Source of the DNA: Streptomyces pyxinae
GTDB lineage: Bacteria > Actinomycetota > Actinomycetes > Streptomycetales > Streptomycetaceae
Direction of reading: 5' to 3'
DNA length: 64,000 nucleotides
NCBI RefSeq assembly: GCF_024756275.1
Contig: NZ_JANUGQ010000030.1
Coordinates: 1 to 64,000, forward strand
Shown here: one piece after another, positions 44,175 through 55,496 of the stretch
Numbering within the stretch: the first letter of the stretch is position 1
How the letters are laid out: every line of letters starts with the position of its first letter
Program-made: the position numbers and the translations under genes
Notes under the pieces: generated by a model
Seen by the model: the letters and a program-made list of their open reading frames with translations, nothing else
What the model was told of the DNA's origin: nothing
The model's database searches: none

Positions 44175-45106
44175 TGGGCGTTCTCCTCCTCACGCCGGTT
44201 CGCGGGCCGGTCACCGGGACGGTCGCCGGGAGGATCATCGGCACGGTCGCCGGCCCGGGGGTCCCCGGAGTCGCGGGGCCGGGGCGGCTCGTACGGCCGG
44301 CGGCCGAGCCGCTCCTCGGAGCGCCGCTCCAGCGCCCGCAGGTCGGCCATCGCCTCGGGGGACACATCGCGGATCTGGCCGCGCGCCCGCAGGGTGCGGC
44401 TCACGGTCAGCTCCGAGGGGGTGCCGTCGGGCAGCAGCCCGGCGACGTCCACCGCGTTGTGCCGGGCGTAGACCCCGGGCGCGGGCAGCGGCGGCAGCTG
44501 CCTGCCCTCCCGGACCCGCTGCTCGGCCAGCTCCCGCTGGGTGCGGGCGCGTTCGGTGCGCTCCCGGTGGGTGAGGACCATGGCACCGACGGCCGCGGTG
44601 ATCAGCAGGGCGCCGGTGATCTCGAAGGCGAAGACGTACCGGGTGAAGATCAGAGCCGCCAGACCCTCCACATTGCCGCCGGAGTTGGCCGCGCCCAGAC
44701 CGGTGAAGGTGTCCAGCGAGGCATGGCCGATCCCGGCGGCGAGCAGCACCCCGAAGCCGAGACCGCAGGCCACCGCCCACCAGCGCTGGCCCTTGATGGT
44801 CTCCTTCAGCGAGTCGGCGGCGGTGACCCCGACCAGCATCACCACGAAGAGGAAGAGCATCATGATCGCGCCGGTGTAGACGACGATCTGGACGATGCCC
44901 AGGAAGTACGCCCCGTTGGCGAGGTAGAAGACGGCCAGGATGATCATCGTCCCGGCCAGGCAGAGGGCGCTGTGCACCGCCTTGCGCATCAGAATGGTGC
45001 AGAGCGCCCCGGCGACGGCGACCGTGCCGAGGATCCAGAACTGCACGGCCTCACCGGTGGAGGTGAGCGAGGCGGCGGTGGTCACCCCGTGGAGTGCGGC
45101 GCTCAT
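44171..45106 (-). CDS. nuoJ: NADH-quinone oxidoreductase subunit J
   Basis: 311 aa. Five helices lie in the first ~185 residues, including AGTMIILAVFYLANGAYFLGIVQIVVYTGAIMMLFLFVVMLVG with the pi-bulge Tyr/Gly region. The last ~110 residues are cytoplasmic and increasingly charged, ending in an Arg/Asp/Pro-rich tail (GDRADDPPGDRPGDRPANRR). The tail is longer than in typical NuoJ. It overlaps both nuoI and nuoK. Confidence 0.96.
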   Translation of the reverse strand: MSAALHGVTTAASLTSTGEAVQFWILGTVAVAGALCTILMRKAVHSALCLAGTMIILAVFYLANGAYFLGIVQIVVYTGAIMMLFLFVVMLVGVTAADSLKETIKGQRWWAVACGLGFGVLLAAGIGHASLDTFTGLGAANSGGNVEGLAALIFTRYVFAFEITGALLITAAVGAMVLTHRERTERARTQRELAEQRVREGRQLPPLPAPGVYARHNAVDVAGLLPDGTPSELTVSRTLRARGQIRDVSPEAMADLRALERRSEERLGRRPYEPPRPRDSGDPRAGDRADDPPGDRPGDRPANRREEENAQ

Positions 45107-45888
45107 GCCCCCGCCTCCTTCCCCGGCGTCCCGGACGAGGCCGGCCCGGCCGTCGGTCCGGGGCCCGGAGCCGGCCGGGCCGCCGGTCCGGCGGACGGCG
45201 CGGCCCCGGCCCCGGCGGCCGGAGCGGACCCGGTTCCGGCGGCCGATGCCGGCCCGGCCGCCAGGCCGGAGGCCGAGGGCGCGGCCGGCTCCTCCTCGCC
45301 GAAGACCGACTCGCCCTCCTGCGGCTTCTGGTCGCCGCCCGCCCCCTTGCTCCGGGCCGGCTGCGGGACCGTGCCGGGGGCGGCCCCGGTGACCCGGCCC
45401 CGGTAGTAGTCGCCCTCGTCCATACCGGGGTAGATGGCGTGCGGCGAGTCGACCATGCCCTCGTCCAGACCGGCGAGGAGCTGCTCCTTGGTGTAGATCA
45501 GGTTCTCCCGGGAGCTGTCCGCGAGCTCGAACTCATTGGTCATGGTGAGGGCGCGGGTGGGGCACGCCTCGATGCAGAGCCCGCAGAGAATGCAGCGGGC
45601 GTAGTTGATCTGGTAGACCCGGCCGTACCGCTCACCGGGCGAGTACCGCTCCTCGTCGGTGTTGTCCGCGCCCTCCACATAGATGGCGTCGGCCGGGCAG
45701 GCCCAGGCGCACAGCTCGCAGCCCACGCACTTCTCCAGCCCGTCCGGATGGCGGTTGAGCTGGTGCCGGCCGTGGAAGCGCGGCGCCGTGGTCTTCGGCT
45801 GCTCCGGATACTGCTCGGTCAGGCGCTTCTTGAACATGGCCTTGAAGGTCACGCCGAAGCCCGCGACCGGGTTCTGGAAGTCAGACAC
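45103..45888 (-). CDS. nuoI: NADH-quinone oxidoreductase subunit I (two 4Fe-4S ferredoxin)
   Basis: 261 aa. It has two CxxCxxCxxxC(P) clusters, CVGCELCAWACPADAI and CILCGLCIEACPTRAL, holding N6a and N6b. The conserved protein ends near residue 170; a further ~90 residues are Ala/Pro/Gly/Ser-rich with no cysteines. The GTG at 45888, preceded by AAGGAGA, is the best start and overlaps the nuoH stop by a few bases; the longer frame reads through the nuoH end. Confidence 0.95.
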   Translation of the reverse strand: MSDFQNPVAGFGVTFKAMFKKRLTEQYPEQPKTTAPRFHGRHQLNRHPDGLEKCVGCELCAWACPADAIYVEGADNTDEERYSPGERYGRVYQINYARCILCGLCIEACPTRALTMTNEFELADSSRENLIYTKEQLLAGLDEGMVDSPHAIYPGMDEGDYYRGRVTGAAPGTVPQPARSKGAGGDQKPQEGESVFGEEEPAAPSASGLAAGPASAAGTGSAPAAGAGAAPSAGPAARPAPGPGPTAGPASSGTPGKEAGA

Positions 45889-47272
45889 CGCCGGTCTCCT
45901 TTCCATCACTCTCGGTAGCAGTATCGGGGCCGCCACTGACAATCAGCTCCCGCTCGTGGCGGGGCCGCCTGCGGGGCACCGGGGGCAGGGTCTGGCCGGG
46001 CAGCGGCGGCACCGGGAATCCGCCGGCCATCGGGTCGAACTCCCCGCCCGGCGGCGCGGCCTCGGCCTCCTCCCCGGCCCGCCGGTCCCGGAAGGCGTCG
46101 GCGGCGAAGGAGAGCAGCAGCACCACCAGCACCGCGCCCGCGACGTACAGCACGATCTGCTGGAAGTCGTAGTTCTCGTTGCGCAGCGCCCGGACGGTGG
46201 CCACCAGCATCAGCCAGACCACCGAGACCGGGATCAGCACCTTCCAGCCCAACTTCATCAGCTGGTCGTACCGGACCCGGGGCAGGGTGCCGCGCAGCCA
46301 GATGAAGAAGAACAGCAGCAGCTGCACCTTGACGGTGAACCAGAGCAGCGGCCACCAGCCGTGGTTGGCGCCCTCCCAGAACGCCGAGACGGGGTACGGC
46401 ACCCGCCAGCCGCCCAGGAAGAGCGTCGCCGACACCGCCGAGACGGTGACCATGTTGACGTACTCGGCCAGCATGAACATCGCGAACTTGATGGAGCTGT
46501 ACTCGGTGTTGAAGCCGCCCACCAGGTCGCCCTCGGACTCCGGCATGTCGAACGGCGCCCGGTTGGTCTCGCCCACCATGGTGATCACATAGATCACGAA
46601 GGACACCGGCAGCAGCACGATGTACCAGCGGTCCGCCTGCGCCTCCACGATCGCGGAGGTGGACATCGAGCCGGAGTAGAGGAAGACCGAGGCGAACGCG
46701 GCACCCATGGCGATCTCGTAACTGATCATCTGGGCGCACGAGCGGAGCCCGCCGAGCAGCGGATAGGTCGAGCCGGACGACCAGCCCGCCAGCACGATGC
46801 CGTAGATCCCGACCGAGGCCACCGCGAGGATGTAGAGCATCGCGATCGGCAGATCGGTGAGCTGCATGGTGGTGCGGTGCCCGAAGACCGACACCTCGTT
46901 GCCGGCCGGTCCGAAGGGGATGACCGCGATCGCCATGAAGGCGGGGATGGCGGCGACCACCGGCGCGAGGACGTACACCACCTTGTCGGCCCGCTTGACG
47001 ATCACGTCCTCCTTGAGCATCAGCTTGACGCCGTCCGCGAGGGACTGGAGGAGACCCCAGGGGCCGTGCCGGTTGGGCCCGATGCGCAGCTGCATCCAGG
47101 CCACCACCTTGCGCTCCCACACGATGGAGAAGAGCACGGTGACCATGAGGAAGGCGAAGCAGAACACCGCCTTGACCACCACCAGCCACCACGGGTCGCG
47201 GCCGAACAGCGAGAGGTCCTCGGCCGCGAGGAGACTTCCCGGCTGCGCCGCGAGCGGTACGAGCGCGGTCAT
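45881..47272 (-). CDS. nuoH: NADH-quinone oxidoreductase subunit H
   Basis: 463 aa. Signatures: ERKVVAWMQLRIGPNRHGPWGLLQSLADGVKLMLKED, AGWSSGSTYPLLGGLRSCAQMISYE and NRAPFDMPESEGDLVGGFNTEYSS, lining the quinone chamber. The C-terminal ~60 residues after the last helix are Pro/Arg-rich and hydrophilic. The ATG at 47272 has GGAGG 7 nt upstream and overlaps the stop of the small frame at 47269-47478. Confidence 0.97.
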   Translation of the reverse strand: MTALVPLAAQPGSLLAAEDLSLFGRDPWWLVVVKAVFCFAFLMVTVLFSIVWERKVVAWMQLRIGPNRHGPWGLLQSLADGVKLMLKEDVIVKRADKVVYVLAPVVAAIPAFMAIAVIPFGPAGNEVSVFGHRTTMQLTDLPIAMLYILAVASVGIYGIVLAGWSSGSTYPLLGGLRSCAQMISYEIAMGAAFASVFLYSGSMSTSAIVEAQADRWYIVLLPVSFVIYVITMVGETNRAPFDMPESEGDLVGGFNTEYSSIKFAMFMLAEYVNMVTVSAVSATLFLGGWRVPYPVSAFWEGANHGWWPLLWFTVKVQLLLFFFIWLRGTLPRVRYDQLMKLGWKVLIPVSVVWLMLVATVRALRNENYDFQQIVLYVAGAVLVVLLLSFAADAFRDRRAGEEAEAAPPGGEFDPMAGGFPVPPLPGQTLPPVPRRRPRHERELIVSGGPDTATESDGKETGGV

Positions 47273-47478
47273 GCGCACACCTCCGGTACGGAAGCGGGGA
47301 CGGGAGCGGTCCGGCCCGGGCGGGGCCGTACGGGGAAGGGCGAGACGGCGTACGGGAGGTACGAGCCGGACGGCGGTCCGGACGGTCCGTACGGGTATGC
47401 GGCCAAGCGCTTGGAAGGCGCCTGCTCCGTGCCCCGGGTATCCGCCGGCCGCCCGGGGGCCCGGGTCCGGTTCGTCAC
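47269..47478 (-). CDS. Possible 69-aa small protein coupled between nuoG and nuoH
   Basis: A GTG at 47478 overlaps the nuoG stop (GTGA) and has GGAGG 7 nt upstream. The frame ends in a TGA overlapping the nuoH ATG (ATGA). It encodes a Pro/Arg/Tyr-rich sequence (KRLAAYPYGPSGPPSGSYLPY then AVSPFPVRPRPGR). About 85% of its codons end in G/C, lower than neighbouring genes. Both junctions look like genuine translational coupling. However, 200 nt of open frame is not rare in DNA this rich in G/C, and no family is recognised. It may only be a slipped expansion of the nuoG-nuoH junction. Confidence 0.4.
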   Translation of the reverse strand: MTNRTRAPGRPADTRGTEQAPSKRLAAYPYGPSGPPSGSYLPYAVSPFPVRPRPGRTAPVPASVPEVCA

Positions 47479-50155
47479 GGCCGCACCTCCGGTCCCCGGT
47501 CGCCGGGAGCGGACGCCGGGCCGCCGGAAACCGGACCCGGACGTGAGGACGCCGGGCCGCCGGAGACCGAGCCCGGACCCGGGGCCGCCGGGCCGCCAGG
47601 AGCGGCGCCCGAACCCGCCGGCCCACCGGAAGCGGAGCCCGCGCCCGGACCGGGACCCGGCCCCGCCACCGGCGCTCCGCCCCCCGGGCCGCCCGGCCCG
47701 ATCCGCACCGGTCGGCCCGGCGCGGCGCCCGTGTCGGAGAGGACGCCGCCGCCCGTGGAGTTGAGCGGCAGCCACACCACCCGGTCGGGCATCTCGGTGA
47801 CCCGCAGCGGCAGCCGCACCGTCCCGGCGGGCCCGGTGACGGCCAGCGGCTCGCCGTCCCGGACCCCGGCACCCGCCGCCGTGGCCGCCGACAGCCGGGC
47901 GACCGGGGCGTGCCGGGTGCCGGCCAGCGCCTCGTCGCCCTGCTGCAACAGCCCCTGGTCCAGCAGCAGCCGGTGACCGGCCAGCACCGCCTCGCCCGCA
48001 CCGGGGCGGGGCAGCGGCCGGGTGGGTTCGGCCGGGTCGGCGGCGCGCGGCCCGTCCCAGGCGTCCAGCCGGTGCAGCTCGCGGCGGGCCGCGCTCACGT
48101 CCGGCAGCGCGAAGTGCACGTCCATGGCGTCGGCCAGCATGTGCAGCACCCGGCCGTCGGAGGGTGCCAGCCGCCGGGTCATCTGCTCCGGCTTCAGCGC
48201 GGCCTCGAACGGGCGGAGCCGGCCCTCCCAGTTGAGGAAGGCCCCGGACTTCTCGGCGACCGCCGCCACCGGCAGCACCACGTCGGCCCGCTCGGTCACC
48301 TCGCCCGGCCGCAGCTCCAGCGAGACCACGAAGGCCGCGTCCAGCGCCTCCCGGGCCCGGGCCGGGTCCGGCAGGTCGGCCACCTCCACGCCGCCGACCA
48401 GCAGCGCGCCCAGCTCACCGGTGGCCGCGGCCGCCAGCATCTGTCCGGTGTCCCGGCCGTACCGGTGCGGCAGCTCCCGGACGCCCCAGACGGTCGCCGT
48501 CTCCGCGCGGGCCCGGGGATCGGTGGCGGGCCGGCCGCCGGGCAGCAGCGAGGGCAGGGCGCCCACCTCGACGGCGCCCCGCTCCCCCGCCCGGCGCGGG
48601 ATCCAGACCAGCCGGGCGCCGGTCGCGGTGGCGGTGCGCACGGCGGCGGTCAGCCCGCCCGCCACGGCCGCCAGCCGTTCGCCGACCACCAGCACGGCGC
48701 CCGGTTCGCGCAGCGCCCGTACCGCCTCGGCGCCGTCGCCCTCCAGGGTGCCGCCGGCCCCGATCCCGGTGGCCAGCGCGTCCAGCCACTCGGGCTCGGT
48801 ACCGGGCGCGGCCGGCAGCAGGGTGCCGCCCGCCCTGGTGAGCCCCCGGGTGGCGTACGGGGCCAGGGCGAAGAGCCGCAGGCCGCGCTTGCGCCAGCCC
48901 TTGCGCAGCCGCAGGAAGACCCCGGGGGCCTCCTCCTCCGCCTCGAACCCGGCCAGCAGCACCACCGGGGCGGCCTCCAGGGCGGAGTGGTCGACACCGG
49001 CCCCGTCCAGATCGCGGCCGTGCCCCGCCACCCGGGCGGCCAGGAAGTCGGCCTCCTCGCCGCTGTGCGGCCGGGCGCGGAAGTCCACGTCGTTGGTGTC
49101 AAGCGCCACCCGGGCGAACTTCGCGTAGGCGTAGGCGTCCTCGACGGTCAGCCGGCCGCCGGTGAGCACTCCGGTGCGCCCCCGGATCAGTCCGCGCGCC
49201 GCCGCCTCCAGCGCCTCCGGCCAGGAGGCGGGCTCCAGCGCACCGGTGGCCGGGTCGCGGACCAGCGGGGTGGTGAGCCGGTCGCGCTGCTGGGCGTACC
49301 GGAACGCGAACCGCCCCTTGTCGCACATCCACTCCTCGTTGACCTCCGGGTCCTCGGCCGCCATCCGGCGCATCACCTTGCCGCGCCGGTGGTCGGTCCG
49401 GGAGGCGCAGCCGCCCGCGCAGTGCTCGCAGACGCTGGGCGAGGAGACCAGGTCGAAGGGGCGGGAGCGGAACCGGTACGCCGCCGAGGTGAGCGCGCCG
49501 ACCGGGCAGATCTGGATGGTGTTGCCGGAGAAGTAGGACTGGAAGGGGTCGCCCTCGCCGGTGCCGACCTGCTGGAGGGCGCCCCGCTCGACCAGTTCGA
49601 TCATCGGGTCGCCGGCGATCTGGTTGGAGAACCGGGTGCAGCGGGCGCAGAGCACGCACCGCTCCCGGTCCAGCAGCACCTGGGTGGAGATCGGCACCGG
49701 CTTCTCGTAGGTCCGCTTCCGGCCCTCGAAGCGGGAGTCCGCCCGGCCGTGCGACATCGCCTGGTTCTGGAGCGGGCACTCGCCGCCCTTGTCGCAGACC
49801 GGGCAGTCCAGCGGGTGGTTGATGAGCAGCAGCTCCATCACCCCGACCTGCGCCTTCTCCGCGACCGGCGAGGAGAGCTGGGACTTCACCACCATCCCGT
49901 CGGTGCAGGTGATGGTGCAGGAGGCCATCGGCTTGCGCTGGCCCTCCACCTCCACGATGCACTGGCGGCAGGCGCCCGCCGGGTCGAGCAGCGGGTGGTC
50001 GCAGAAGCGCGGGATCTCGATGCCGAGCTGTTCGGCGGCGCGGATCACCAGGGTGCCCTTGGGCACCGAGATCTCGATGCCGTCGATGGTCAGGGTGACC
50101 AGGTCCTCCGGCGGGGTCGCCGCGGCCCCGCCGGGGGGGTTGGCCGTGGTGACGG

Positions 50156-50159
<4 letters not shown>
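47475..50159 (-). CDS. nuoG: NADH-quinone oxidoreductase subunit G
   Basis: 894 aa. The N-terminal 2Fe-2S ferredoxin has CDHPLLDPAGACRQC. The His-Cys cluster and 4Fe-4S follow (CPVCDKGGECPLQNQAMSHG, CVLCARCTRFSNQIAG), then the molybdopterin-oxidoreductase-like domain beginning with CEHCAGGC. The C-terminal ~85 residues are Gly/Pro/Ala/Ser repeats (GGPASS, GPVSGGPAS) beyond the conserved part. The ATG overlaps the nuoF stop (ATGA). It carries electrons through the peripheral arm. Confidence 0.96.
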
Positions 50160-51510
<1,351 letters not shown>

Positions 51511-51511
<1 letters not shown>

Positions 51512-52512
51512 CACTCCCCCTCCTCGGCGGTGGGTCCGGCCGGGTGGTGCGGGTCGGAGGCCGAGGTGTCCTGCGGTGCGTCGTGCGAGCTGAGGTGCTC
51601 GGAGTTGGGCGAGGTCTTCTCGGGGTCCGGGGCCTTGCCCGCGCCCCGGGCCTTCCCGGCGCCCGGGGTCTTCCGGGGTCCCCCGGTGCCCGGGGTCTTC
51701 CCAGCGCCGGCGGCCTTACGGGCCTCCCCGGCCTCCGGGGCGCCCGGCCGGGAGTCCGGAGCCTCCGGTACGTCCCCGGGTGCGGCCCCGGCCTCGTCGG
51801 CGTCACGCGGGTGGACGATCCGGGCGGGTGCGATCTCGCCCTTGGCGAGCCGGAGTCCGGCGAGCGAGGCGGGTCCCGCGCCGCCGGTCGCCGCCACCGC
51901 GCCCGGCCGCGGGTCCGGGAAGCCGGCCAGGATGCGGGCGGTCTCCTTGTACGTGCAGAGCGGGGCGCCCCGGGTGGGGGCGACCGGGCGGCCGGCCCGG
52001 AGGTCGTCCACCAGCCGCTTGGCGGAGTCCGGCGTCTGGTTGTCGAAGAACTCCCAGTTGACCATCACCACCGGGGCGAAGTCGCAGGCCGCGTTGCACT
52101 CGATGTGCTCCAGCGTGACCGCGCCGTCCCCGGTCGTCTCGCCGTTGCCGACGCCCAGGTGCTCCTGGAGCTCGGCGAAGATGGCGTCGCCGCCCAGGAC
52201 CGCGCAGAGCGTGTTGGTGCAGACGCCGACCTGGTAGTCGCCGGAGGGCTTGCGCCGGTACATGGAGTAGAAGGTGGCGACGGCCGTCACCTCGGCGGTG
52301 GTCAGCCCGAGCGTCTCGGCGCAGAACCGCATTCCGGTCGGGGTGACGTACCCCTCCTCGGACTGCACCAGGTGCAGCAGCGGCAGCAGCGCGGACCGGG
52401 AGTCCGGGTAGCGGGCGACGATCTCCTCGGCGTCCGCCGCCAGCCGGGCGCGTACCTCGGCCGGGTAGTCGGGGGCGGGGAGCTGGGGCATCCCCAGTGA
52501 TACGTCCGTCAT
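51511..52512 (-). CDS. nuoE: NADH-quinone oxidoreductase subunit E
   Basis: 333 aa. The 2Fe-2S (N1a) ligands are in VCTNTLCAVLGG and ECNAACDFAPVVMVN. The conserved domain ends by residue ~185. The rest is Ala/Gly/Pro/Lys-rich with repeated AGK and GTGGP words, making this subunit nearly twice the usual length. The ATG shares one base with the nuoD stop (TAATG). Confidence 0.96.
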
Positions 52513-53870
52513 TACCGGTCGACGCCTCCCATCACGGGGTCGATGGACGCGACGGCGACGATGACGTCGGCCACCTGGCCGCCCTCGCACATCGCCGCCA
52601 TGGCCTGGAGGTTGGTGAACGAGGGGTCGCGGAAGTGCACCCGGAAGGGGCGGGTGCCGCCGTCCGACACCACGTGCACGCCCAGCTCGCCCTTGGGCGA
52701 CTCGACCGCCGTGTACGCCTGTCCCGGCGGCACCCGGAAGCCCTCGGTGACCAGCTTGAAGTGGTGGATCAGGGCCTCCATCGAGGTGCCCATGATCTTC
52801 TTGATGTGGTCCAGCGAGTTGCCCAGGCCGTCCGGGCCGAGGGCGAGCTGCGCGGGCCAGGCGATCTTCTTGTCGTCCACCATCACCGGGCCCGGCTCCA
52901 GCCGCTCCAGGCACTGTTCGACGATCCGCAGCGACTGCCGCATCTCTTCGAGGCGGACCAGGAAGCGCCCGTACGCGTCGCAGCTGTCGGCGGTCGGGAC
53001 GTCGAACTCGTACGTCTCGTAGCCGCAGTACGGGTCGGTCTTGCGCAGGTCGTGCGGGAGCCCGGCGGAGCGCAGGATCGGCCCGGTGGCACCCAGCGCC
53101 ACGCAGCCGGTGAGGTCCAGGTGGCCGATGCCCCGCATCCGGCCCTTGAAGATCGGGTTGCCGGTGGCGAGCTTGTCGTACTCCGGCAGGTTCCGCTTCA
53201 TGGTGCGGACGAACTCGCGCAGCCGCTCCACCGCGCCGGGCGGCAGGTCCTGGGCGAGCCCGCCGGGCCGGATGTAGGCGTGGTTCATCCGCAGCCCGGT
53301 GATCAGCTCGTACAGGTCCAGGATCAGTTCCCGGTCCCGGAAGCCGTAGATCATGATGGTGGTGGCGCCCAGCTCCATGCCGCCGGTGGCGATGCACACC
53401 AGGTGCGAGGAGAGCCGGTTGAGCTCCATCAGCAGCACCCGGATCACCGACGCCCGGTCGGGGATGCGGTCCTCGATGCCGAGCAGCTTCTCCACGCCCA
53501 GGCAGTACGCCGTCTCGTTGAAGAACGAGGTCAGGTAGTCCATGCGCGTGACGAAGGTGGTGCCCTGCGTCCAGTTGCGGAATTCGAGGTTCTTCTCGAT
53601 GCCGGTGTGGAGGTAGCCGATGCCGCAGCGGGCCTCGGTGACGGTCTCGCCGTCGATCTCCAGGATCAGCCGGAGCACTCCGTGGGTGGAGGGGTGCTGG
53701 GGCCCCATGTTGACGACGATCCGCTCGTCGTCGGCCCGGGCGGCGGACTGGACGACCTCGTCCCAGTCGCCGCCGGTGACCGTGTAGACGGTGCCCTCGG
53801 TGGTCTCCCGGGAGCCGGCGCCCGCGGCCCCGTACTCCTCGGCCGCCCGGGGCGCGTGCGACGTGCTCAT
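52512..53870 (-). CDS. nuoD: NADH-quinone oxidoreductase subunit D
   Basis: 452 aa. GPQHPSTHGVLRLILEIDGE, GYLHTGIEKNLEFRNWTQ and the conserved end DPSFTNLQAMAAMCEGGQVADVIVAVASIDPVMGGVDR (read in parts) define the 49-kDa subunit that forms the quinone pocket with NuoB. A ~30-residue N-terminal leader precedes the domain. The start overlaps the nuoC stop (ATGA). Confidence 0.97.
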   Translation of the reverse strand: MSTSHAPRAAEEYGAAGAGSRETTEGTVYTVTGGDWDEVVQSAARADDERIVVNMGPQHPSTHGVLRLILEIDGETVTEARCGIGYLHTGIEKNLEFRNWTQGTTFVTRMDYLTSFFNETAYCLGVEKLLGIEDRIPDRASVIRVLLMELNRLSSHLVCIATGGMELGATTIMIYGFRDRELILDLYELITGLRMNHAYIRPGGLAQDLPPGAVERLREFVRTMKRNLPEYDKLATGNPIFKGRMRGIGHLDLTGCVALGATGPILRSAGLPHDLRKTDPYCGYETYEFDVPTADSCDAYGRFLVRLEEMRQSLRIVEQCLERLEPGPVMVDDKKIAWPAQLALGPDGLGNSLDHIKKIMGTSMEALIHHFKLVTEGFRVPPGQAYTAVESPKGELGVHVVSDGGTRPFRVHFRDPSFTNLQAMAAMCEGGQVADVIVAVASIDPVMGGVDR

Positions 53871-54871
53871 GAGTAGGACCTCCGCTGGTCCGGGGCCGGG
53901 ATCCGGGCGCCCTTGTACTCGACCGCGATGCCGCCGAGGGGGTAGTCCTTGCGCTGCGGGAAGCCCTGCCAGTCGTCCGGCATCATGATCCGGGTGAGGG
54001 CCGGATGGCCGTCGAAGACCAGACCGAAGAAGTCGTAGGTCTCCCGCTCGTGCCAGTCGTTGGTCGGATAGACGCCGACCAGTGAGGGGACGTGCGGATC
54101 GCTGTCCGGGGCGGAGACCTCCAGCCGGATCAGCCGGCCGTGGGTGAGCGAGCGCAGATGGTGGACCGCGTGCAGCTCCCGCCCCTTGTCACCGGGGTAG
54201 TGGACGCCGCTGACGCCGGTGCACAGCTCGAACCGGAGCGCCGGGTCGTCCCGGAGCGTCCGGGCCACCCGCACCAGGTGCTCGCGGGCGATGTGGAAGG
54301 TCAGCTCGCCGCGGTCGACCACGGTCTTCTCGATCGCGTTCGCCGGGAGCAGGTCCTGCTCCTCCAGGGCCCCTTCCAGCTCGTCCGCGACCTCGTCGAA
54401 CCAGCCGCCGTACGGTCGGACGGCTGGTCCCGGAAGTCGCACCGAGCGGACGAGGCCGCCGTATCCGGAGGTGTCGCCGCCGTTGTCGGCGCCGAACATC
54501 CCGCGCTGGACGCGGACCTCCTCGCCCCGGTCGCCGCGCTGCCCGGGCAGGTTCTGCGCGGACAGGTCCTTCTCGGGGTTGGGCCGGTCCGCCCCGGGCC
54601 GGTCCGGGGCGGGAGCGGGCCCCTTCGCCGGGTCCCCGGCGGGCGCCGTGGCCGGGTCCTTCTCCGGGGTGCCGGCCGGGCCCTTCTCCGGGCCTTGCCC
54701 CGGGGCGCTCCCCGGGACATTCGCCGGGCCCTTCCCCGGGTCCTCTCCGGCAGCCTCCGCCGGAGCGGGCCCCTTCGCCGGGCTCTCCGAGCTCTTCGGG
54801 TTCTCCGGGCTCTTCGGGTTCTCCGGATGCGCCGGACTCGCCGGCTTCTCCGGGCCGGTTCGGTCACTCAC
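53867..54871 (-). CDS. nuoC: NADH-quinone oxidoreductase subunit C with long N-terminal extension
   Basis: 334 aa. The 30-kDa domain lies in the C-terminal ~200 residues (HHLRSLTHGRLIRLEV, YPTNDWHERETYDFFGLVFDGHP, RIMMPDDWQGFPQRKDYPLGG). Before the conserved RGMFGADNGGDTSGYGGLVR there are ~105 residues of Pro/Glu/Lys/Ala-rich sequence (KSPENPKSSESPAKGP). The GTG at 54871 has GAGGGGG 8 nt upstream; a TTG at 54904 is the alternative. Confidence 0.95.
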   Translation of the reverse strand: MSDRTGPEKPASPAHPENPKSPENPKSSESPAKGPAPAEAAGEDPGKGPANVPGSAPGQGPEKGPAGTPEKDPATAPAGDPAKGPAPAPDRPGADRPNPEKDLSAQNLPGQRGDRGEEVRVQRGMFGADNGGDTSGYGGLVRSVRLPGPAVRPYGGWFDEVADELEGALEEQDLLPANAIEKTVVDRGELTFHIAREHLVRVARTLRDDPALRFELCTGVSGVHYPGDKGRELHAVHHLRSLTHGRLIRLEVSAPDSDPHVPSLVGVYPTNDWHERETYDFFGLVFDGHPALTRIMMPDDWQGFPQRKDYPLGGIAVEYKGARIPAPDQRRSYS

Positions 54872-54923
54872 GGACCCCACCCCCTCACGGAACGCGCCCG
54901 ACAACGGGCGTACGCCGTCGCCG

Positions 54924-55478
54924 TCATCGCAGCAACCCCTTCATCTCGATCACCGGCAGCGCCTTCAGCGCCGCCTCCTCCGCCTCGCGGGCCGCCTCGC
55001 GCGCGTTGACGCCGAGCTTGGAGCCCTGGATCTTCTGGTGGAGCTTGAGAATCGCGTCCATCAGCATCTCGGGCCGGGGCGGGCAGCCCGGCAGATAGAT
55101 GTCGACCGGGACGACATGGTCGACGCCCTGCACGATCGCGTAGTTGTTGAACATCCCGCCCGACGAGGCGCAGACGCCCATGGAGATCACCCACTTGGGG
55201 CTGGGCATCTGGTCGTAGACCTGGCGCAGGACGGGCGCCATCTTCTGGCTCACCCGGCCCGCCACGATCATCAGGTCGGCCTGGCGCGGCGAGCCGCGGA
55301 AGACCTCCATGCCGAACCGCGCCAGGTCGTACCGGCCGGCGCCGGTGGTCATCATCTCGATGGCGCAGCAGGCGAGCCCGAAGGTCGCGGGGAAGACCGA
55401 CGCCTTGCGCACCCAGCCCGCCGCCTGCTCGACCGTCGTCAGCAGAAACCCGCTGGGCAGTTTCTCTTCGAGTCCCAT
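54924..55478 (-). CDS. nuoB: NADH-quinone oxidoreductase subunit B
   Basis: 184 aa. FGLACCAIEMM (the tandem Cys pair), GVCASSGGMFNNY and YLPGCPPRPEMLMDAIL supply the four cysteines of cluster N2, which reduces the quinone. It starts 18 nt after the nuoA stop and is of normal length, without extra tails. Confidence 0.98.
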   Translation of the reverse strand: MGLEEKLPSGFLLTTVEQAAGWVRKASVFPATFGLACCAIEMMTTGAGRYDLARFGMEVFRGSPRQADLMIVAGRVSQKMAPVLRQVYDQMPSPKWVISMGVCASSGGMFNNYAIVQGVDHVVPVDIYLPGCPPRPEMLMDAILKLHQKIQGSKLGVNAREAAREAEEAALKALPVIEMKGLLR

Positions 55479-55496
55479 TGGTGGCCCCTCAGCCCC

